Shown here: positions 17,456-26,417 of the stretch, in pieces
How the letters are laid out: each line of letters starts with the position of its first letter
Numbering within the stretch: position 1 is the first letter of the stretch
Origin: Bacteroidota bacterium
Lineage (GTDB): Bacteria; Bacteroidota; Bacteroidia; Sphingobacteriales; Sphingobacteriaceae
Length of the DNA: 64,000 bases
NCBI GenBank assembly: GCA_013288685.1
Contig: JABDBM010000005.1
Coordinates: 25,279 to 89,278, forward strand
Reading direction: 5' to 3'
Notes under the pieces: generated by a model
Seen by the model: only the letters and a program-made list of their open reading frames with translations
Told to the model about the DNA's origin: nothing
Database searches by the model: none
Position numbers and translations under genes: made by a program

Positions 17456-17628
17456 AAGGTAGTAACAATTTTAGCGACCGCAAATATGTTGCTATTTTTT
17501 ACGCAACTTTGGATTATGAAACCATTCAATAACAAAACTTTAACTATCGTATAATCCACGTCATTTAATGTAAAAGCAACCCCAATTACTAAAATCCCGT
17601 ATGGTTAAATATACTTCGGCATACCCCA

Positions 17629-19083
17629 ATGTTTTTTAACTCCTTAACATTCGCGCTATTTTTTGCCCTGTTTTTTCTGTTGTACTGGTTTCTTTTTAAC
17701 CGGACAGTTAAACTGCAAAACCTGTTTCTACTATTTGGGAGCTATGTGTTTTACGGATGGTGGGACTGGCGCTTTCTTTTTTTACTGGCCGGTAGTTCCC
17801 TGTTAAATTATTATTTGGGTATTTTAATTGCCGGCGCCAAGAGCGAAAAACGCCGAAATTTTTTAATCTGGACGGGCTTACTGCAAGGTTTAGGTAGTCT
17901 GCTGTTTTTTAAATATTTCAATTTCTTTATCGCTTCCCTAACTGCTGCGTTATTAAAATTTAATATCCGGCTTGATGTTTACACCCTTAACATCATTTTG
18001 CCGCTGGGCATAAGTTTTTACACTTTTAAAACCATTAGCTATTTGCTGGATATTAAAAAAGGCAAAATTGAGCCTTCAAGAGACTGGGTTGTATTTTTCG
18101 GATATGTGGCATTTTTCCCAACCGTAACCTCCGGGCCTATTGACCGTCCGGGGGCATTAATCCCCCAACTAAAAAAACAAAGGGTGTTTAACTACAGCCA
18201 GGCATCGGATGGTATGCGGCAAATTTTATTGGGACTGTTTAAAAAAATAGTTATTGCCGATAATTGCGCCGCATTTACAACGGAGATATTTAGCAACTAT
18301 AAAACCCTGCCCGCAAGCTCGCTGTTATTCGGCGCGTTTTTGTTTACCATGCAGATTTATACCGATTTCTCGGGATATTCGGATATTGCCATTGGCATAT
18401 CTAACCTGCTTGGCTTTAAAGTTACCCGCAATTTCGATTCGCCTTTTTTTGCCCAAAACATTGCCGACTTTTGGCGCCGCTGGCATATCACCTTAACCAC
18501 CTGGCTTACCGATTATGTATTTACGCCCCTCTCAATTTATTTCAGGAATTATGGTAAGATGGGGACAATACTCGCTATACTGATAAACTTTACGCTAATA
18601 GGTATTTGGCACGGCGCAAACTTTACTTTCTTACTTTTTGGCTTTTTGCATGGTTGCTATTATATCCCCTTGATACTGCGCGGTACTTTCGGCAAAAAAA
18701 AGAAAGTTATTGCCGGTACAGGGAGCAAGTTTTCGATCGGAGAAATCATCAATGTGATATTGACCTTTTTGCTGGTGATGTTTACGTTTGTCATTTTCAG
18801 GGCCGACACCCTTACGCAGGCTTTTGATTATTACCGAAGGCTTTTTTCCGTCACCATATTTACAATGCCGGTGATAACCGAGACGGTAAATACCGCGGTT
18901 GTTTTGCTGGCAGTTATATTGCTATTTTGGGCCGAATGGCAACAGCGCGGTAAACAGCATATTTTACAGATTGATTTTATAAAAGCGTTCCCGGTGAGGG
19001 CTTTAATTTACTTTGGGCTTATCCTGCTTATTCTAAGCTTTAGCGCCACCAAAAATGCCGACTTTATTTACTTTAAGTTTTAG
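17629..19083 (+). CDS. MBOAT-family O-acyltransferase (AlgI-like)
   Basis: 484 residues with about ten membrane helices. The invariant MBOAT histidine is at position 328 in IGIWHGANFTFLLFG, with a second His at 341 (GFLHG). Other family motifs are FFPTVTSGPIDRP (about 165-177), QIYTDFSGYSDIAIG (about 243-257) and DFWRRWHITLTTWL (about 281-294). It would pass an acyl group, usually acetyl, across the inner membrane to a polysaccharide or other envelope acceptor. The gene ends 2 bases before an SGNH-type gene, the usual partnership in AlgI/AlgJ or PatA/PatB pairs. No biosynthesis genes for a polysaccharide flank it, so the acceptor is unknown. Confidence 0.93.
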   Translation: MFFNSLTFALFFALFFLLYWFLFNRTVKLQNLFLLFGSYVFYGWWDWRFLFLLAGSSLLNYYLGILIAGAKSEKRRNFLIWTGLLQGLGSLLFFKYFNFFIASLTAALLKFNIRLDVYTLNIILPLGISFYTFKTISYLLDIKKGKIEPSRDWVVFFGYVAFFPTVTSGPIDRPGALIPQLKKQRVFNYSQASDGMRQILLGLFKKIVIADNCAAFTTEIFSNYKTLPASSLLFGAFLFTMQIYTDFSGYSDIAIGISNLLGFKVTRNFDSPFFAQNIADFWRRWHITLTTWLTDYVFTPLSIYFRNYGKMGTILAILINFTLIGIWHGANFTFLLFGFLHGCYYIPLILRGTFGKKKKVIAGTGSKFSIGEIINVILTFLLVMFTFVIFRADTLTQAFDYYRRLFSVTIFTMPVITETVNTAVVLLAVILLFWAEWQQRGKQHILQIDFIKAFPVRALIYFGLILLILSFSATKNADFIYFKF

Positions 19084-19085
19084 CC

Positions 19086-19994
19086 ATGAAAAGCCCGTTT
19101 AAAATATTCTTCAGTAAACTTCTGCTTTTCATCATTCCGGTGTTGATCCTGTTCGAGGTTTTGTTCCGGCTGGGATTTTATCCGATTATCACTAACTCCA
19201 CCCTTTTTGATACCAAAATGCTGGCGATACAACGGCAGCATATTAAAAAAATTGATTTATTATCGATAGGTTCATCTATTACCTTGTACGATTTGAATTC
19301 GGATATCATCGTAAAAAATTTTAACAAGCCCTATTACAACCTTGGCTCCTGGGGTTTACAGATTACTGATATGCGGGCATTGCTCCAAAGCTTTGTTAAG
19401 GAATATCATCCCAAGTACGTTATCCTTTGTTCGTCGTTTACAGATTTTATTTCGCCGTCAAATGATACTTATGCCAATTATATCAATACCGATTTTTGGG
19501 TGAAGAATAATTTCCCTGAAGCTTTTTACTTTAAGGATTACCATTCCATCCACCAGATTGTACGCCGGAAATATAAGGCATATCCCCTCAATTTCGATAA
19601 ATGGGGTGGGGCGGCATTAAAATTTACGCTTAAAGATATTGTATGGAATAAATGGAACGAGCATGGCATTTTCCCCACCAAATACAGCAACTGCAACTAT
19701 AGTGATCTGGATAGTTTAAGCACCTTTTTGCACCAACAGCATATCAAATTTATTTTTATACAGGCGCCCATCAAAAAATCGTATGCTAATACAGTGCTGT
19801 CCAAACAGATCATCCAGTCGCATTTTGATAAATGCCGGTCGATAACCGAAAGCCATGGCGGTACCTATTTAAGCTATTATAAAACTGACGTTTTTACCGA
19901 TAATTACTTTATTGACCAGTACCATTTGCAGGGAACCGGAGCGGAGGTATTAACCCGGTTGGTTGTTGAGGATTTGAAAAAGATTATATTTTGA
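19086..19994 (+). CDS. SGNH-fold acyltransferase/esterase partner of the MBOAT protein
   Basis: 302 residues. One N-terminal membrane anchor (about 9-32, rich in Leu, Ile and Phe), then a periplasmic domain. Nucleophile block GSSITLYDL has Ser63/Ser64 in place of the usual GDS; the Gly/Asn blocks (NLGSWG; SSFTDF) follow, and the catalytic pair DQYH (Asp277, His280) sits near the C-terminus. Together with the MBOAT protein it probably completes transfer of the acyl group to the final acceptor. The 2-base gap from the MBOAT stop suggests translational coupling. A plain esterase is possible. Confidence 0.75.
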   Translation: MKSPFKIFFSKLLLFIIPVLILFEVLFRLGFYPIITNSTLFDTKMLAIQRQHIKKIDLLSIGSSITLYDLNSDIIVKNFNKPYYNLGSWGLQITDMRALLQSFVKEYHPKYVILCSSFTDFISPSNDTYANYINTDFWVKNNFPEAFYFKDYHSIHQIVRRKYKAYPLNFDKWGGAALKFTLKDIVWNKWNEHGIFPTKYSNCNYSDLDSLSTFLHQQHIKFIFIQAPIKKSYANTVLSKQIIQSHFDKCRSITESHGGTYLSYYKTDVFTDNYFIDQYHLQGTGAEVLTRLVVEDLKKIIF

Positions 19995-20026
19995 TTTTGG
20001 ATTTCGGAATTTCGATTTCGGATTTA

Positions 20027-20196
20027 TTTGTCTGAACCATGATTCGTAGGATTTAAGGATTAAACGAATTTACAATCCTTCTGTCGCTTCATCACGATGG
20101 GCGTTGCCCGTCGCTGACAGATTTCGCCCTTTCAGGGCTTTTCAGTTTAACCAAAATCCTTCTATCTTTTAATCCTATTAATCGTGGTTCAGAAAA
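20027..20196. repeat. Inverted-repeat element, TCTGAACC family, copy 1
   Basis: The left arm, from 20027 (TTTGTCTGAACCATGATT, with AGGATT repeats), is matched in reverse by the right arm ending at about 20196 (AATCCT, then ATCGTGGTTCAGA). In the middle are two small hairpins: GATGGGC/GCCCGTC near 20097, and GCCCT-TTC-AGGGC plus TTTT at 20126-20142. The same arm sequence bounds 56823-56919. It fills most of the gap between the SGNH gene and the first DUF4349 gene. No transposase is present. Confidence 0.75.
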
Positions 20197-20301
20197 ATGC
20201 GTCAGAATAGTAGCGGATACCGGCCAACGCCCAAAACTCTTGCCCAAGGGTTACCTTTAGCCATAATCTGGTATCAATACCAAACCAAGCACCTCAACAT
20301 C

Positions 20302-21150
20302 ATGAAGACAAAATTGATAATTCCGCTAATAGCGGGCCTGGGATTGCTATGTGCATGTTCCGGCATGAAAAAGGAGTCATCAGCCGACTCGATAAGTACC
20401 GAAAGCGTTCAAAAAAAGACTATAACGGCCAAACCTGACACCTCACTAAATAATCCAAAACTAATAAAAAGGGCCGAAATACATTTTAAAGTTAAAGACG
20501 TTAGGCAAACCAGCGAAAAGATAAGTGCCTTAACGGCAAGCTATAATGGCATGGTAATACACCATGTGCTCAGTTCGGGCGCGCAGCGCAGCCAGGACAT
20601 CCGCATCAGCGATGATTCCATTATGCGCGTTACCGCCTATAATACCACCGCCGATATGATTGTGAAAATACCGCCCGGCAAAATGGAAGATTTTATCACC
20701 CAAATTGACCTGATGGGCTTGCATATCGATAGTATCCGGATGAATATTGAAGATAAAACGCTGGATTACCTAACAGCCCGCCTCAAGCTGAAAAACCGCT
20801 CATTAAATGTAATTCAGCAAGCGCCGAACGATGGCTCGGTGAATGCCAAAGACGATTTGGTTGACCGGCAAATGAATAACCGGAGGATTGAAGATTCGGT
20901 TAAAAACAGCATCGTGAGCCTGCGTTTTTATGAAGGCGTGGTGGTTAACAAGGAACGGCTGGCTAACGATGATCTGTCGTCATACAACGTCTCTGTTTTT
21001 AAACAGCTGGGCAATGCTTTGAAAAACGGATGGCATGTATCTATACAAATATTAATTGCCCTGGCTAACTTTTGGGCGCTTTTGCCCATTGGCCTTACCA
21101 TTTGGTTGCTGGTGAAGTATTACAAAAAAAGGGTTTTGGTTAAGAATTGA
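20302..21150 (+). CDS. DUF4349 lipoprotein (first of a tandem pair)
   Basis: 282 residues. I start at 20302 because it gives a clean lipoprotein signal (LIAGLGLLCAC); an in-frame ATG at 20197 lies in repeat-derived DNA. The DUF4349 domain runs from about residue 52 (LIKRAEIHFKVKDVRQTSEK) through RVTAYNTTADMIVKIPPGKM to a coiled helix (TLDYLTARLKLKNRS), and a single membrane helix lies near the C-terminus (about 255-275) followed by KYYKKR. Proteins of this family sit at the membrane with a periplasmic domain; the function is unknown. The next gene starts 20 bases downstream and is a paralogue. Confidence 0.82.
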   Translation: MKTKLIIPLIAGLGLLCACSGMKKESSADSISTESVQKKTITAKPDTSLNNPKLIKRAEIHFKVKDVRQTSEKISALTASYNGMVIHHVLSSGAQRSQDIRISDDSIMRVTAYNTTADMIVKIPPGKMEDFITQIDLMGLHIDSIRMNIEDKTLDYLTARLKLKNRSLNVIQQAPNDGSVNAKDDLVDRQMNNRRIEDSVKNSIVSLRFYEGVVVNKERLANDDLSSYNVSVFKQLGNALKNGWHVSIQILIALANFWALLPIGLTIWLLVKYYKKRVLVKN

Positions 21151-21170
21151 TTATAGAGAATATAAAGATC

Positions 21171-22031
21171 ATGAAAGCAAAAATATTAATACTGCTGGCA
21201 GGTATTGCCTTACTTGCAGCATGCGGAAGGTCGCACAAATCAGAATACGACATTGTAAACAATAGCAGCTCTGCGGACTCGGCGGCTAAAGTAGATACGG
21301 CTATAATTGCAAACCCTAAACTGGTAAAAACCGCGGGCATCCGTTTTAAAGTGAAAAGTGTACAACAAACCGGCGATAGCGTTGCCGCAATTACATCCCG
21401 CTATGGCGGGATGGTGATACATCACGAAATGGGGTCAACTGCCGAGAGCAGCCATGATGTGCGGATAAGCGACGATTCGATAATGCGTGTTACCGCTTTT
21501 AGTACAACGGCTGATATCACGGTAAAAATACCCTCAGAAAAACTGAATGAATTTATGAGCCAGGTGGGCCGGATGGGTATTTATATAAACGACCGGAAAA
21601 TGGATATCACGGATAAGTCGTTAGATTACCTTTCGACACAGCTAAAACTTAAAAGCCGCGCAGAGTTGGTGAGTCAGCAAAAAAGGGGAAAGATTGTGAT
21701 AAAAAACCCCGGAGATGTATTGGGGCTAAAAGACGAAATGACTGACCAGCAAATTGGCAATCGCCAAATTGACGATGCTGTTAAAAACAGTATAGTTACC
21801 CTAAACTTTTACGAAAGCAATACCATTAAAAAGGAGGTTGTAGCCAACGATAATCCATCGGCCTATCAATTGCCATTTTTTAAACGTATGGGAATGGCCA
21901 TTGCAAACGGCGTTGACATATTTGCGGATGTACTTGTAGGAATTGCTAACCTGTGGTTGTTTGTATTGGTAGGGATAGCAGCCTGGATTGCGATAAAGTA
22001 TTACCGGGGAAAGGCGCTGGTTAAGGGTTGA
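21171..22031 (+). CDS. DUF4349 lipoprotein (second of the tandem pair)
   Basis: 286 residues, start chosen at 21171 for the lipoprotein signal (LLAGIALLAAC). It shares the full layout of its upstream neighbour: NPKLVKTAGIRFKVKSVQQT, ISDDSIMRVTAFSTTADI, a helical stretch after KSLDYLSTQLKLKSRAE, and a C-terminal membrane helix (about 255-275) followed by KYYRGKALVKG. The two proteins are alike over most of their length, so this is a local duplication. Function unknown; pairing may mean they form a heteromer. The gene is followed by a strong palindrome and a convergent hydrolase gene. Confidence 0.82.
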   Translation: MKAKILILLAGIALLAACGRSHKSEYDIVNNSSSADSAAKVDTAIIANPKLVKTAGIRFKVKSVQQTGDSVAAITSRYGGMVIHHEMGSTAESSHDVRISDDSIMRVTAFSTTADITVKIPSEKLNEFMSQVGRMGIYINDRKMDITDKSLDYLSTQLKLKSRAELVSQQKRGKIVIKNPGDVLGLKDEMTDQQIGNRQIDDAVKNSIVTLNFYESNTIKKEVVANDNPSAYQLPFFKRMGMAIANGVDIFADVLVGIANLWLFVLVGIAAWIAIKYYRGKALVKG

Positions 22032-22089
22032 CGGTAGGTGGCCGAACCCTCATCTCACTTCGCAGTGAGACACCTTTACATAGATGCAT

Positions 22090-22152
22090 AAACGCCATGC
22101 ATAGTCAGTTATGCATGGCGTTTAAGATTTCTCGCTGCGCCCGAAATGACAT
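22090..22152. repeat. Palindromic intergenic repeat, AAACGCC family, copy 1
   Basis: AAACGCCATGCATA (22090-22103) pairs perfectly with TATGCATGGCGTTT (22110-22123). The following bases AAGATTTCTCGCTGCGC and CGAAATGACAT match, in reverse orientation, the left flank of the copy at 26161-26294. It lies between convergent genes and could end transcription in both directions. A further CCCCC-TTCA-GGGGG hairpin lies at 22220-22233. Confidence 0.8.
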
Positions 22153-22241
22153 CGGGGATTTTGGGGGAAAACCGCAATCAACCTTCCGCGTTTCGCAATC
22201 AAATAATTCCGCTATCACTCCCCCTTCAGGGGGCTGGGGGG

Positions 22242-23774
22242 TTACTGCACTTTCTTAAACTCGTACGGGTTCACCTCCACAAAATCAGCCACCTTAACTC
22301 GCACGCCGGTTACTTTGCCGTTAAAGGTGTAAAACGGAAAAACTGCTTTCCCCAACACCGGATCGCTAAAGGTTACATAAAATTTGTTACCACCTAAGGG
22401 TTGCAGCGCAGCAACCATATTAGGGTGGTGTTCAAACCGCATTTCAAGGTTGTTACCGGTACCCTGGGTAACCGTCATGTTACCATAAAGGCTATTAATA
22501 TATTTACCGGTATAGCTTGCAGCCGGTAATGCCGGCTTAGGGTTAGTGGCAACGCTGTCGCGCAGCTTTTTGTCTTTGGCATCTTCTGCGGCTTCCTGCG
22601 CCTTAAACCTGGCCAGGCGTACCTCGCTATAGCCGCGGTACTGCTTGTTAAAATAAGCATCCATAATTTCCCAGCGCATGGCGTCAAAAAAACTATTCTG
22701 ATCGGTATTCGTCAGTACAATAATACCCAGGTTTTGATCGGGCACCAACGTTACCGATGTGACATAACCATTTACCCCGCCATCGTGCATCACCAAACGG
22801 TGGCCCGCGTAGTCCTGTATAAACCAACCCAAGCCATACAGTTCGTAATTGGTTTCACCATCAAGGTGATGTATGCTGCCAACAATATCCTGTGCTTCGC
22901 GGGTGGCGTTGATCGCAGCCACAGGTATCACCTGTTTATCACCCACCTTACCGTTATTTAGCAACGCTGTTACCCATTTACTCAAATCATTTACGGATGA
23001 ACTGATGGAGCCGCAAGGTGCAAGCCCGTCAATCTGGCAATAAGGTATGGCTATCATCTTTCCGTCTTTAAGGGTATGCGGCACGGTACGGTTAAATGAT
23101 TTGGGCATATCGGCCGATAAGGCCAGCGTATTTGACATCCCCAGCGGCGCAAAAATATTTTCTTTCAGAAAGGTTTCCCATGGCTTGCCGGTAACCACCG
23201 GGATAATTTGCCCGGCTGTTAAAAATGCCGAATTGGTATATCCCCATTTAGCACGAAACGGATAAGTGGCTTTCACTATGCCCAGCTTTTCAATAACCTG
23301 GTCGCGGGTAAGGTTGGTGTTATAAAAAGTAAAGTCGCCCTGAAATGTTTGCAGGCCCAAACGGTGGCAAAGCAAATCGCGCACGGTGGCTAATTCGCCG
23401 GCCTGTTTATTTTCCAGCTTAAACTGGGGCAGATATTTGGTAACCTTATCATCCAGCGAAAGCTTTTTATCGGCTTGTAACATAGCCATTGCCGTGGCGG
23501 TAAACGCTTTCGTGTTACTGCCGATCATAAACAACGTATTTTCATCAACTTTGGCAGGTTTGCCTAACTCTTTAACGCCATAAGCTTTCATGACAACTAC
23601 TTTGCCATCTTTGATAATACACACGGCTGCGCCGGGAATTTGCCAGTTGGTTAAGGCCTGGTTTACATAATTGTCCAGACTGTCTTTAACAAATTTGCTC
23701 CTGTCGATATGTTGTGCAATGGAGAGGGTGACGAAAGCGAGGAACGCGCCCGTGAGCAGAAGTATTTTTTTCAT
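22242..23774 (-). CDS. Secreted serine hydrolase of the beta-lactamase class C/PBP fold
   Basis: 510 residues. Signal peptide about 1-21 (LLLTGAFLAFVTLSIAQ). The catalytic SxxK is S86-N-T-K89 inside MIGSNTKAFTATAMAML; the second motif YxN is in WGYTNSAF; the third, HxG, is HDGGVNGY. The C-terminal 100 residues form a DUF3471-like beta domain (PAASYTGKYINSLYGNMTV). The class covers beta-lactamases, D-aminopeptidases and esterases; such Bacteroidota members are usually peptidases or esterases rather than antibiotic-resistance enzymes. It stands as a single gene, divergent from the DPP IV gene. Confidence 0.9.
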   Translation of the reverse strand: MKKILLLTGAFLAFVTLSIAQHIDRSKFVKDSLDNYVNQALTNWQIPGAAVCIIKDGKVVVMKAYGVKELGKPAKVDENTLFMIGSNTKAFTATAMAMLQADKKLSLDDKVTKYLPQFKLENKQAGELATVRDLLCHRLGLQTFQGDFTFYNTNLTRDQVIEKLGIVKATYPFRAKWGYTNSAFLTAGQIIPVVTGKPWETFLKENIFAPLGMSNTLALSADMPKSFNRTVPHTLKDGKMIAIPYCQIDGLAPCGSISSSVNDLSKWVTALLNNGKVGDKQVIPVAAINATREAQDIVGSIHHLDGETNYELYGLGWFIQDYAGHRLVMHDGGVNGYVTSVTLVPDQNLGIIVLTNTDQNSFFDAMRWEIMDAYFNKQYRGYSEVRLARFKAQEAAEDAKDKKLRDSVATNPKPALPAASYTGKYINSLYGNMTVTQGTGNNLEMRFEHHPNMVAALQPLGGNKFYVTFSDPVLGKAVFPFYTFNGKVTGVRVKVADFVEVNPYEFKKVQ

Positions 23775-23864
23775 TACAGTGAATTTTCAGATGGTTTAAA
23801 GTGCTAATTTAACGCAAAATTTACAGTGGGGATATTTTATTGATAAAATATTAGAATCAGGAAT

Positions 23865-23941
23865 TAGAAGCAAGATGGCAAGAATAAAGAATCAAGAGGA
23901 AAAGGTTAATTGAATCTTCAGTTCTTGTATCTTGCCTCTTT
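23865..23941. repeat. Inverted repeat, CAAGAATCAAGA family, copy 1
   Basis: Left arm from 23871 (CAAGATGGCAAGAATAAAG) and right arm 23919-23940 (CTTGTATCTTGCCTCTT) are imperfect reverse complements. Related copies lie at 52131-52185 and 62895-63012. It forms the leader just before the DPP IV start. Confidence 0.6.
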
Positions 23942-23954
23942 AAATGCAAATAAT

Positions 23955-26141
23955 ATGAATATTAACTTTTACCGTTGGTGCATTACCGGCGCCACTTTTT
24001 TACTGATGCTGGCATCCCAGCAAACAGCCACCGCTCAGCGCCAAAAAACGCATTGGGCAGCTGATGGTTATCAATACTATCGCGCCAAAGGAGACTCCAT
24101 TTTAGAATTGGACACCCGCGATGCATCAAAAAAATCATTATTGCTAAATACCAGTGCACTTTCCCCGGCCGGGCATGTGCCAATAACTGTGGCCAACTTC
24201 TATATTTCGGATGACGGACAAAAAGTGCTCATTTTTACCAATACCAAAAAAGTATGGCGCTACAACACCCGCGGCGATTATTGGGTGTATACCATTGCCA
24301 CCAAAACTTTAAAACAAATTGGCGCCCGACGGCCGGCAGCATCGCTGATGTTTGCCAAGCTAAGTCCCGATGGTAGCAAAGCTGCTTATGTAAGCGAGCA
24401 CAATATTTATGTGGAAGATTTGGCAACCGGTAAAGTAAAACAACTCACGTTTGATGGATCGACAAAATTGATTAATGGCACATTCGACTGGGCTTATGAA
24501 GAAGAATTTGCTTGCCGCGATGGTTTCCGCTGGTCGCCTGATAGCCGGGCAATAGCTTATTGGCAAATTGACGCGCGGAAAATTAAGAATTACCTGATGC
24601 TGAATACCACTGATTCTATTTACCCCTTTGTAAAACCTGTGGAGTATCCCGTGGCGGGCGAAGACCCAAGCTCATGTAAAATTGGCGTGGTTGATATTAG
24701 CACTGCTAAAACCAACTGGATGAATATCCCCGGCGATGCGGTGCAGCATTATATCCCACGTATGGAGTGGACCACCAGCCCGAATCAAATTATTGTGGAG
24801 CAATTGAACCGTGCGCAAAATGATAGCCGCATATTTGTAGCAAATGTATCGAACGGAACAGCTGCGCTGATACACGAAGAAACCGACAAAGCCTGGATTG
24901 ACGGCAAAGAACGCTGGGGCGGCGACCCAATGGGTTGGGAATGGATAAACAAGGGCAAGGATTTTTTATGGATCAGCGAAAAAGACGGCTGGCGCCATAT
25001 CTCCAAAATTGACCGTGACGGTAAAGAAACTTTGCTAACCAAAGGCGCTTATGACGTTATAACGCTAAGTTTAATCGACGAGGCAAACGGTTACATCTAC
25101 TTTATTGCATCGCCTGATAATGCTACTCAAAAATATTTGTACCGCATAAAATTGAGCGGCGGCGATGCCGAGCGCGTAACCCCGGCCGACGAACAAGGCA
25201 CCAACAGTTATGAAATATCGCCCAACGGAAAATTGGCTTTGCATAACTTCTCTAATATTTACACACCCAATCAAAGCGAAGTAATCAGCCTGCCCGATCA
25301 TAAGCATTTGAGCGGCGCAGAGATAAAACTGAACAAGGATGCTAAAAACAAACCCGAGTTTTTTAAGGTAAAAACAGTGGATGGTGTTGAAATGGATGGC
25401 TGGATGGTAAAACCCACGAATTTTGATCCTGCTAAAAAATATCCTATTGTATTTTATGTGTACAGCGAACCTGCCGGAGCAAATGTTACCGACTCATACG
25501 GTGCAGGCCGCAACGGCGAATATGTGGGCAGTATGGCCGATGACGGGTATTTGTATGTATCTATTGATAACCGTGGTACCCCAACCCCCAAAGGCCGCGA
25601 ATGGCGCAAATCCATTTACAAAAACATTGGTATTGTAAATATTCAAGACCAGGCCATGGGCGCCAAAGAAATATTAAAATGGCCCTTTGTTGATTCTACC
25701 CGCGTAGCTGTTTGGGGCTGGAGCGGCGGTGGATCGTGTACGTTAAACCTTATGTTTCAACATCCCGAAATATATAAAACCGGTATTGCCATAGCGGCGG
25801 TAGGCTGGCAGCTTACTTACGATAACATTTACCAGGAACGTTATATGAGTGTACCAACGGATAGTGCAGGAAGGGGGGTATTTATAAAAGGATCGCCCAT
25901 TACTTACGCCAAAAACCTGCGGGGTAATTTGTTATACATACACGGCACCGGCGACGATAACGTGCACTACAAAAATGCTGAAATGCTGATAGATGAACTT
26001 GTGAAATACAACCGGCAATTTCAGCTGATGTCGTTTCCTAACCGTACCCATGCTATTAGCGAAGGGCCGGGGACATCGTTATTTTTGAGAACTTTGTACA
26101 CGCAATATTTAAAAGATCATTGCCCGCCGGGAGGGAGGTAA
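23955..26141 (+). CDS. Dipeptidyl peptidase IV (S9B prolyl oligopeptidase family)
   Basis: 728 residues from 23955, chosen because a signal peptide follows directly (ITGATFLLMLASQQTATAQ). An eight-bladed propeller domain (about 50-470) holds the substrate N-terminus-binding Glu pair in YEEEFACRDGFRW. The alpha/beta hydrolase domain (about 480-728) has nucleophile Ser590 in GWSGGGS, Asp667 in GTGDDNVHY and His699 in NRTHAIS. It would cleave Xaa-Pro and Xaa-Ala dipeptides from peptide N-termini in the periplasm. The gene is monocistronic and faces the GH130 gene across a palindromic repeat. Confidence 0.95.
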   Translation: MNINFYRWCITGATFLLMLASQQTATAQRQKTHWAADGYQYYRAKGDSILELDTRDASKKSLLLNTSALSPAGHVPITVANFYISDDGQKVLIFTNTKKVWRYNTRGDYWVYTIATKTLKQIGARRPAASLMFAKLSPDGSKAAYVSEHNIYVEDLATGKVKQLTFDGSTKLINGTFDWAYEEEFACRDGFRWSPDSRAIAYWQIDARKIKNYLMLNTTDSIYPFVKPVEYPVAGEDPSSCKIGVVDISTAKTNWMNIPGDAVQHYIPRMEWTTSPNQIIVEQLNRAQNDSRIFVANVSNGTAALIHEETDKAWIDGKERWGGDPMGWEWINKGKDFLWISEKDGWRHISKIDRDGKETLLTKGAYDVITLSLIDEANGYIYFIASPDNATQKYLYRIKLSGGDAERVTPADEQGTNSYEISPNGKLALHNFSNIYTPNQSEVISLPDHKHLSGAEIKLNKDAKNKPEFFKVKTVDGVEMDGWMVKPTNFDPAKKYPIVFYVYSEPAGANVTDSYGAGRNGEYVGSMADDGYLYVSIDNRGTPTPKGREWRKSIYKNIGIVNIQDQAMGAKEILKWPFVDSTRVAVWGWSGGGSCTLNLMFQHPEIYKTGIAIAAVGWQLTYDNIYQERYMSVPTDSAGRGVFIKGSPITYAKNLRGNLLYIHGTGDDNVHYKNAEMLIDELVKYNRQFQLMSFPNRTHAISEGPGTSLFLRTLYTQYLKDHCPPGGR

Positions 26142-26160
26142 ACTAACATCTTTTAACACA

Positions 26161-26294
26161 ATGTCATTTCGACTGAGGCAAGAAGGAGAAACTACCTCTT
26201 GAGCGAAGCGAAAAATCTTAAACGCCCTGTATAGTCAACTATGCAGGGCGTTTAAGTATTTCCGTAAAGTTTTCTCAATCGTTTGAAATAACAT
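26161..26294. repeat. Palindromic intergenic repeat, AAACGCC family, copy 2
   Basis: Core hairpin 26217-26256: CTTAAACGCCCTGTATAGT pairs with ACTATGCAGGGCGTTTAAG around a CA loop, with one T-G wobble. Outer arms ATGTCATTTCGA (26161) and TTTGAAATAACAT (about 26282-26294) are also inverted. Like copy 1, it separates two convergent genes. Confidence 0.85.
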
Positions 26295-26417
26295 TTGGGA
26301 AATTTTGCCTACGGGAAATCTAAGATCCCCGGCAATGGTGTCTTTTCGATATTTTTTAAATACTAACTTAATATTATCCGATATTTTTTAAATAGCATTT
26401 TAAAATTATCGAAAAAA

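Noticed and set aside
22028..22397. Two overlapping plus-strand frames after the second DUF4349 gene
   Set aside because: They cross the palindromic repeat and the 3' end of the convergent hydrolase gene; composition is repeat-driven.
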